A stretch of DNA of 64,000 nt, from assembly GCA_900550365.1 (NCBI GenBank), contig URRR01000010.1:12036-76035 (forward strand), read 5' to 3'. Of the stretch, positions 60,309 through 64,000 are shown piece by piece (positions within the stretch are counted from its first letter, which is position 1; each line of letters begins with the position of its first letter). Origin of the DNA: an uncultured Prevotella sp. (lineage in GTDB: Bacteria > Bacteroidota > Bacteroidia > Bacteroidales > Bacteroidaceae). The notes under the pieces are model-generated. The model made no database searches and was not told where the DNA came from. It was given only the letters and a program-made list of their open reading frames with translations. Made by a program: the position numbers and the translations under genes.

Positions 60309-61061
60309 TTATCCGTTCACGTTTTCCTCTTCCTTATTTTTCATGCGGCGCCGGCTTTCTCTCAGGGCGGCCTTGTCTTCCTTTGACTTAGCGGCGTTAC
60401 CCTCTACTACGATAACAAACTCGCCGCGCGGTTCAGACTCGCTGAAATGGGCTATGACCTCTGCCAGCGTACCGCGCACGCTCTCCTCATGAATCTTTGA
60501 TATCTCACGGCATGCGCTTACGCGGCGGTCTTCACCAAAATATTCGGCAAACTGCTGAAGTGTCTTCAGCACCCGGTAAGGCGATTCGTAAAATATCATT
60601 GTGCGTGTTTCGTCCTTCAGCGCCTCAAGACGTGTGGCCCGGCCTTTCTTTTGAGGAAGAAAGCCCTCAAAACAAAAGCGGTCACAAGGCAGACCTGAAG
60701 ATACAAGAGCGGGTACAAAGGCTGTCGCGCCGGGCAGACACTGCACCGTAACGCCGGCATTGACGGCCTCACGGACAAGGAAGAAGCCGGGATCGCTGAT
60801 GCCCGGAGTGCCGGCGTCACTGATAAGGGCCACCGTCTGGCCGGCCCTGAGCCGCTCAACCACGGCGGCGGACGTGCCGTGTTCGTTGAACTTATGATGT
60901 GACATGAGCTTGTTGCCGATGCCGAAATGTTTTAACAGGATACCCGATGTACGGGTATCTTCAGCAAGAATGAGGTCAGCCTCCTTGAGTATGCGGACGG
61001 CTCTCATCGTCATATCCTCGAGATTACCCACCGGAGTGGGCACAATATATAGTAAGCCCAT
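60309..61061 (-). CDS. rsmI: 16S rRNA (cytidine(1402)-2'-O)-methyltransferase
   Basis: The family opening LYIVPTPVGNLEDMTMRAVRIL is present, with AEDTRTSGILLKHFGI, LISDAGTPGISDPGF and the SAM pocket PGATAFVPALVSSGLP. RsmI methylates the ribose of C1402 in the ribosomal decoding centre. Its 250 residues include the short basic tail ESRRRMKNKEEE. It is divergent from tdk. Confidence 0.95.
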   Translation of the reverse strand: MGLLYIVPTPVGNLEDMTMRAVRILKEADLILAEDTRTSGILLKHFGIGNKLMSHHKFNEHGTSAAVVERLRAGQTVALISDAGTPGISDPGFFLVREAVNAGVTVQCLPGATAFVPALVSSGLPCDRFCFEGFLPQKKGRATRLEALKDETRTMIFYESPYRVLKTLQQFAEYFGEDRRVSACREISKIHEESVRGTLAEVIAHFSESEPRGEFVIVVEGNAAKSKEDKAALRESRRRMKNKEEENVNG

Positions 61062-61116
61062 AATTCGTTACAAATATAGGTAAATAATCAACTACGGCAA
61101 AAAAACGCCGTAATTC

Positions 61117-61148
61117 TTTGCAATTTTTAAAACGTCTTTGTAATTTTG
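61117..61148 (+). promoter_or_regulatory. Promoter of tdk, almost touching the start codon
   Basis: TTTG at 61117-61120, 20 bases, then TAATTTTG at 61141-61148. The ATG at 61156 is only 7 bases beyond the box, so the mRNA should be leaderless unless Met5 (61168) is used. Confidence 0.75.
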
Positions 61149-61155
61149 CGCCGAA

Positions 61156-61758
61156 ATGGACAACAATATGACAGGCGAGGCACACCGCCCAGGAAGAATT
61201 GAAGTCGTATGCGGCTCGATGTTTTCAGGTAAGACGGAAGAGCTGATAAGACGGCTCAGACGCGCTGAATTCGCTAAACAGAAAGTGGAAATATTCAAGC
61301 CGGCTATCGACACCCGATATTCGGACGACGAGGTGGTAAGCCATGACCGCCATTCAATACCGAGCACGCCTGTTGACACGTCTTCATCCATACTTCTGCT
61401 GTCGTCAGACATCGAAGTAGTGGGCATTGACGAGGCCCAGTTTTTTGACAACGGGCTGGTAAACGTATGCAACGACCTTGCCAACAGAGGCATCCGCGTA
61501 ATTGTGGCAGGGCTCGACATGGACTATAAGGGCGTACCGTTCGGCCCTATTCCTGAATTGTGCGCCATAGCGGATGAGGTAACCAAGGTTCATGCCATAT
61601 GTGTGAAATGCGGCGCGGTGGCGTATGTCAGCCACAGGCTTGTGGCTAACGACAAGCGCGTAATGCTCGGCGAACAGAGTGAATACGAGCCTCTGTGCCG
61701 CGAATGTTACCGTAAGGCCGTAGAAGAGGAACGCCGGCACGACGGTAAGAATCATTAA
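61156..61758 (+). CDS. tdk: Thymidine kinase (type II)
   Basis: The P-loop GSMFSGKTEEL lies near residue 20. VVGIDEAQFF carries the catalytic Glu, and two CxxC pairs (CVKCG and CREC) bind structural zinc. It phosphorylates thymidine to dTMP in the salvage pathway. At 200 residues it is full length. The start at 61156 is placed right behind a strong promoter; Met5 is the alternative. An AI-2E-family gene follows 18 bases later and is probably co-transcribed. Confidence 0.95.
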   Translation: MDNNMTGEAHRPGRIEVVCGSMFSGKTEELIRRLRRAEFAKQKVEIFKPAIDTRYSDDEVVSHDRHSIPSTPVDTSSSILLLSSDIEVVGIDEAQFFDNGLVNVCNDLANRGIRVIVAGLDMDYKGVPFGPIPELCAIADEVTKVHAICVKCGAVAYVSHRLVANDKRVMLGEQSEYEPLCRECYRKAVEEERRHDGKNH

Positions 61759-61776
61759 CCACTAATAACAACAGCC

Positions 61777-62952
61777 ATGCTTGAAGAGAAAATAACATTC
61801 GACAAATTCATACGCTGGTCACTGACGGCCGTAATTGTAGTCATGGTGTTACTGCTGATGAACTATCTCAGCAGCGTGCTCCTGCCGTTCTTCGTAGCCT
61901 GGCTGCTGGCTTACCTTGTTTATCCGATAGTGAAATTCGTGCAATATAAAATGCACGTCCCCACCAGGGTGCTCTCAATCATAATCTCGCTTGTGTTCAT
62001 CATTGCCGTAATCGGCGGCATATTCTATCTTATTGTGCCGCCCATGATAGAACAGTTTGACAAGCTGAGCGATGTAATCTCACGCTACCTGCACCAGAAA
62101 ACCCACATCAACAATTTTCCGGTAGCCATACAGCAATGGCTGAACGAATACAAAGAGGACATTCAGCGATACTTACATCAGGAAGAAGTGGTGCAGGCCA
62201 TCAAGGGTGCCATGCCCAAGGTGTTCTCAGTAATAGGACAGACTGCGAACGTGATACTTAGCATCGTGGCATCGCTCATAACCCTGCTGTACCTGTTTTT
62301 CATACTTCTTGACTATGAAAGACTTGCTTCAGGGTTCATAAAGATATTCCCGAAAAAGAACCGCCCGTTCTGGCATGTTCTGATAAACGACGTTGAACGT
62401 GAGATGAACAGTTACATCCGCGGTCAAAGTCTCGTAGCCCTTTGCATCGGAATACTCTTCTGCATCGGCTTCACTATTATCGGATTTCCGATGGCCATCG
62501 GCCTCGGCATACTTATCGGAATACTCAGCCTCATCCCTTATGTCCACGGCCTGGCATTTATTCCAATGATCATCCTGTCGCTGCTCAAGGCTGCTGACAC
62601 AGGACAGAATTTCTGGATAATATTCGCCTCGGCTGCAGGCGTGTTCGTTATTGTACAAATCATTACCGACATGGTGCTCACACCGAAAATCATGGGTAAG
62701 GCCATGGGACTAAATCCGGCAGTAATCCTTCTCTCGCTCTCGGTATGGGGAGCTCTGCTCGGCTTCATCGGCCTCATTATCGCACTGCCACTTACCACAT
62801 TAATCATCGCCTATTACCAACGGTATGTGACCAAAGACAACGTTGACCGGCAACAGCCCGCGACAGACGACAAATTATCCGCTACAGCATCAGAATCCAT
62901 GCTGAACAATGGCGGAATAGCATCCGCAAGCACACAAAATAAAGAAAAATAG
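61777..62952 (+). CDS. AI-2E family transporter (PerM/YdiK-like)
   Basis: This 391-residue inner-membrane protein has about eight helices in the family pattern: N-terminal VLLPFFVAWLLAYLVYPIVKF, a central amphipathic region, then GQSLVALCIGILFCIGF, LIPYVHGLAFIPM and the C-terminal MVLTPKIMGKAMGLNPAVILLSL. The family is named after AI-2 export by E. coli TqsA, but many members transport other things, such as sodium/proton antiport. luxS is 49 kb away, so a link is only a possibility. It follows tdk closely. Confidence 0.88.
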   Translation: MLEEKITFDKFIRWSLTAVIVVMVLLLMNYLSSVLLPFFVAWLLAYLVYPIVKFVQYKMHVPTRVLSIIISLVFIIAVIGGIFYLIVPPMIEQFDKLSDVISRYLHQKTHINNFPVAIQQWLNEYKEDIQRYLHQEEVVQAIKGAMPKVFSVIGQTANVILSIVASLITLLYLFFILLDYERLASGFIKIFPKKNRPFWHVLINDVEREMNSYIRGQSLVALCIGILFCIGFTIIGFPMAIGLGILIGILSLIPYVHGLAFIPMIILSLLKAADTGQNFWIIFASAAGVFVIVQIITDMVLTPKIMGKAMGLNPAVILLSLSVWGALLGFIGLIIALPLTTLIIAYYQRYVTKDNVDRQQPATDDKLSATASESMLNNGGIASASTQNKEK

Positions 62953-62971
62953 CTAAAAACAAGGCAAATAA

Positions 62972-63003
62972 TTTGGCTGTTCAAGAAAAAAATCATACCT
63001 TTG
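62972..63003 (+). promoter_or_regulatory. Promoter of tRNA-Lys
   Basis: TTTG at 62972-62975, 20 bases, then TACCTTTG at 62996-63003, 31 bases before the tRNA. Confidence 0.8.
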
Positions 63004-63034
63004 CACACGCTTTACGAAACGTAATGAATAATCC

Positions 63035-63107
63035 GATCCGTTAGCTCAGCTGGTAGAGCACAACACTTTTAATGTTGGGGTCTTGGGTTCGAGCCCCAAA
63101 CGGATCA
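63035..63107 (+). tRNA. tRNA-Lys(TTT), CCA not encoded
   Basis: Cloverleaf: acceptor GATCCGT/ACGGATC, D stem GCTC/GAGC, anticodon stem CAACA/TGTTG with loop CTTTTAA (anticodon TTT), T arm TTGGG-TTCGAGC-CCCAA. The 3' end continues A-CAT, so the CCA must be added by Cca. Confidence 0.96.
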
Positions 63108-63112
63108 CATTT

Positions 63113-63139
63113 AGGAGCGCTTAACGGCGCTCCTTTTTT
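63113..63139 (+). terminator. Intrinsic terminator of tRNA-Lys
   Basis: AGGAGCGC and GCGCTCCT form an 8-bp stem with a 6-base loop, followed by a T-run. Confidence 0.9.
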
Positions 63140-63282
63140 ATTGATTATCAGCAAGTTACAAAGACGATGCGCTTTATCGGAGTGTGTAACGGTAGAAAAT
63201 TATTGCTAAATACTTTGCATCTTTTTGGAAGTTTTTGCCGACGTACACAACTATGTAAGTACTTGTATGTTAGTAAATTACT

Positions 63283-63308
63283 CTCATACATCTAAACTGC
63301 GGATGAAC
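63283..63308 (+). repeat. Dispersed motif, copy next to the ISL3 transposase
   Basis: CTCATACA followed by TCTAAACTGCGGATGAAC. It lies 115 bases before the transposase start. No 22-bp unit follows here. The rest of the gap 63140-63422 has no gene; the left end of the IS could not be fixed. Confidence 0.7.
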
Positions 63309-63422
63309 TACAATGTGAAACGCTATTGTTTGGTTCATAAGACAAATGCCGTGAAAAATAGATAATAGTGTTATAAAAATAGCTGGAAAAATCATACCTT
63401 TACAGTCGCAAAACACAAGAAT

Positions 63423-64000
63423 ATGATAAATTCCAGCTTTCTAACCTTTGCGTTCGGTATCCAAGGATACATAAGCACAAGTTATCGCTACAAAGATAGC
63501 AAATTAGTATTGAATATCCAAAAACGTGATGACAAATTGTGCTGTCCGGCGTGTAAAAGCCGTAACGTGATAAAAAACGGCGTGACATACCGTGACTTCA
63601 AGACCGTCCCGATAGGTCACAGACCTGTATTACTGCATACGAAAATCCACCGTCTGCGTTGCAAGGACTGCGGCTGTGACAGGAATGGGCATGTCTACTT
63701 CGCCCATGGCAAACGCACCTATACGTCAAGACTGAAAAACATGGTCATGGACATGCTTGATATAACAACGGTAAAGGGAACAGCGGAGTTCCTGCACCTT
63801 ACATGGGACACAGTAAAGGATATACACAAGAGACGCCGGTCCCGGAGGTATGCGAATCCGGACATAAGCGGTGTCAGAAATATTGGCATAGACGAGTTTG
63901 CCGTCAGAAAGGGCACTGTATACAAGACCATAGTCGTAGACCTGGACACAGGCCGCATAATACATGTCGGTGACGGTCGCGGCAAGGATGTGCTGAAGGA
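63423..64000 (+). mobile_element. ISL3 family transposase (3' end outside window)
   Basis: The frame from the ATG at 63423 (MINSSFLTFAFGIQGY) stays open to the edge, giving 192 complete codons. A zinc-finger-like N-terminus holds CCPACKSR and RCKDCGCD, as in ISL3 transposases. A helix-turn-helix-like part with FLHLTWDTVKDIHKRR follows, and then the start of the DDE domain with NIGIDEFAVRKG (first catalytic Asp) and TIVVDLDTGRIIHVG. It would cut and join the ends of its own element. The terminal repeats cannot be judged because the right end is not visible. Confidence 0.88.

Overview
The window looks like a chromosomal segment of a Bacteroidales bacterium, most likely Prevotella-like; the genus is an inference. 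The evidence is a fused murF-alr gene, GSCFA, Fkp, DUF3098, SPOR, DoxX and STN-receptor/ECF-sigma/FecR genes typical of the order, and promoters of the Bacteroidetes type (TTTG, 19-21 bases, TAnnTTTG) rather than E. coli type. Almost all of it is ordinary core-genome content. The only recognisable transposase is an ISL3-family gene cut off by the right edge.

Layout. 1-5 kb: murF-alr (cut by the left edge), a GSCFA protein, and a divergent Nudix regulator plus ADP-ribosylglycohydrolase pair with a palindromic operator. 5-11 kb: the fucose-salvage enzyme Fkp and a YfhO membrane protein. 11-18 kb: mtnN and luxS (SAH to AI-2 precursor), an outer-membrane barrel and two MATE transporters. 18-22.6 kb: a MORN-like protein preceded by a strongly structured transcript, typA, a MITE-like element and rpsO. 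22.6-30 kb (minus strand): four tiny membrane proteins, folK, a GH43 xylosidase, and the run ftsX-DUF3098-uppP-truB-queA. 30-39.6 kb: an STN-type TonB receptor with its own ECF sigma and FecR anti-sigma, a radical SAM enzyme, a third MATE, and a stand-alone ftsZ. 39.8-48 kb: an alpha/beta hydrolase, a lipoprotein, folE, a SPOR protein, a DoxX-TPI fusion, DUF1599, a lipoprotein and cca. 49-56 kb: a complete RND tripartite efflux pump and lpxA. 56-64 kb: a trypsin-like lipoprotein, tRNA-Pro(GGG), a Sde182-type hydrolase, a coiled-coil lipoprotein, rsmI, tdk, an AI-2E-family transporter, tRNA-Lys(TTT) and the ISL3 transposase.

The most unusual content lies between the genes. Eight intergenic regions carry arrays of a 22-bp unit: a 15-bp near-palindrome (type AAAAGGCCGTCTTTT) plus a 7-base linker, in strict 22-bp register and 4-7 units long. 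Adjacent units can form perfect 15-bp hairpins, and in one array the arms keep complementarity through compensating changes. Several arrays are joined to a second dispersed motif (CTGAACTGCGGATGAA) and to a 125-bp leader found twice at identical length. The same motif forms the 16-bp terminal inverted repeats of a 234-bp MITE-like element. A third class is built from 7-8 bp tandem repeats followed by their reverse complement; its sequence differs between loci but its architecture does not. I do not recognise any of these as a named system.
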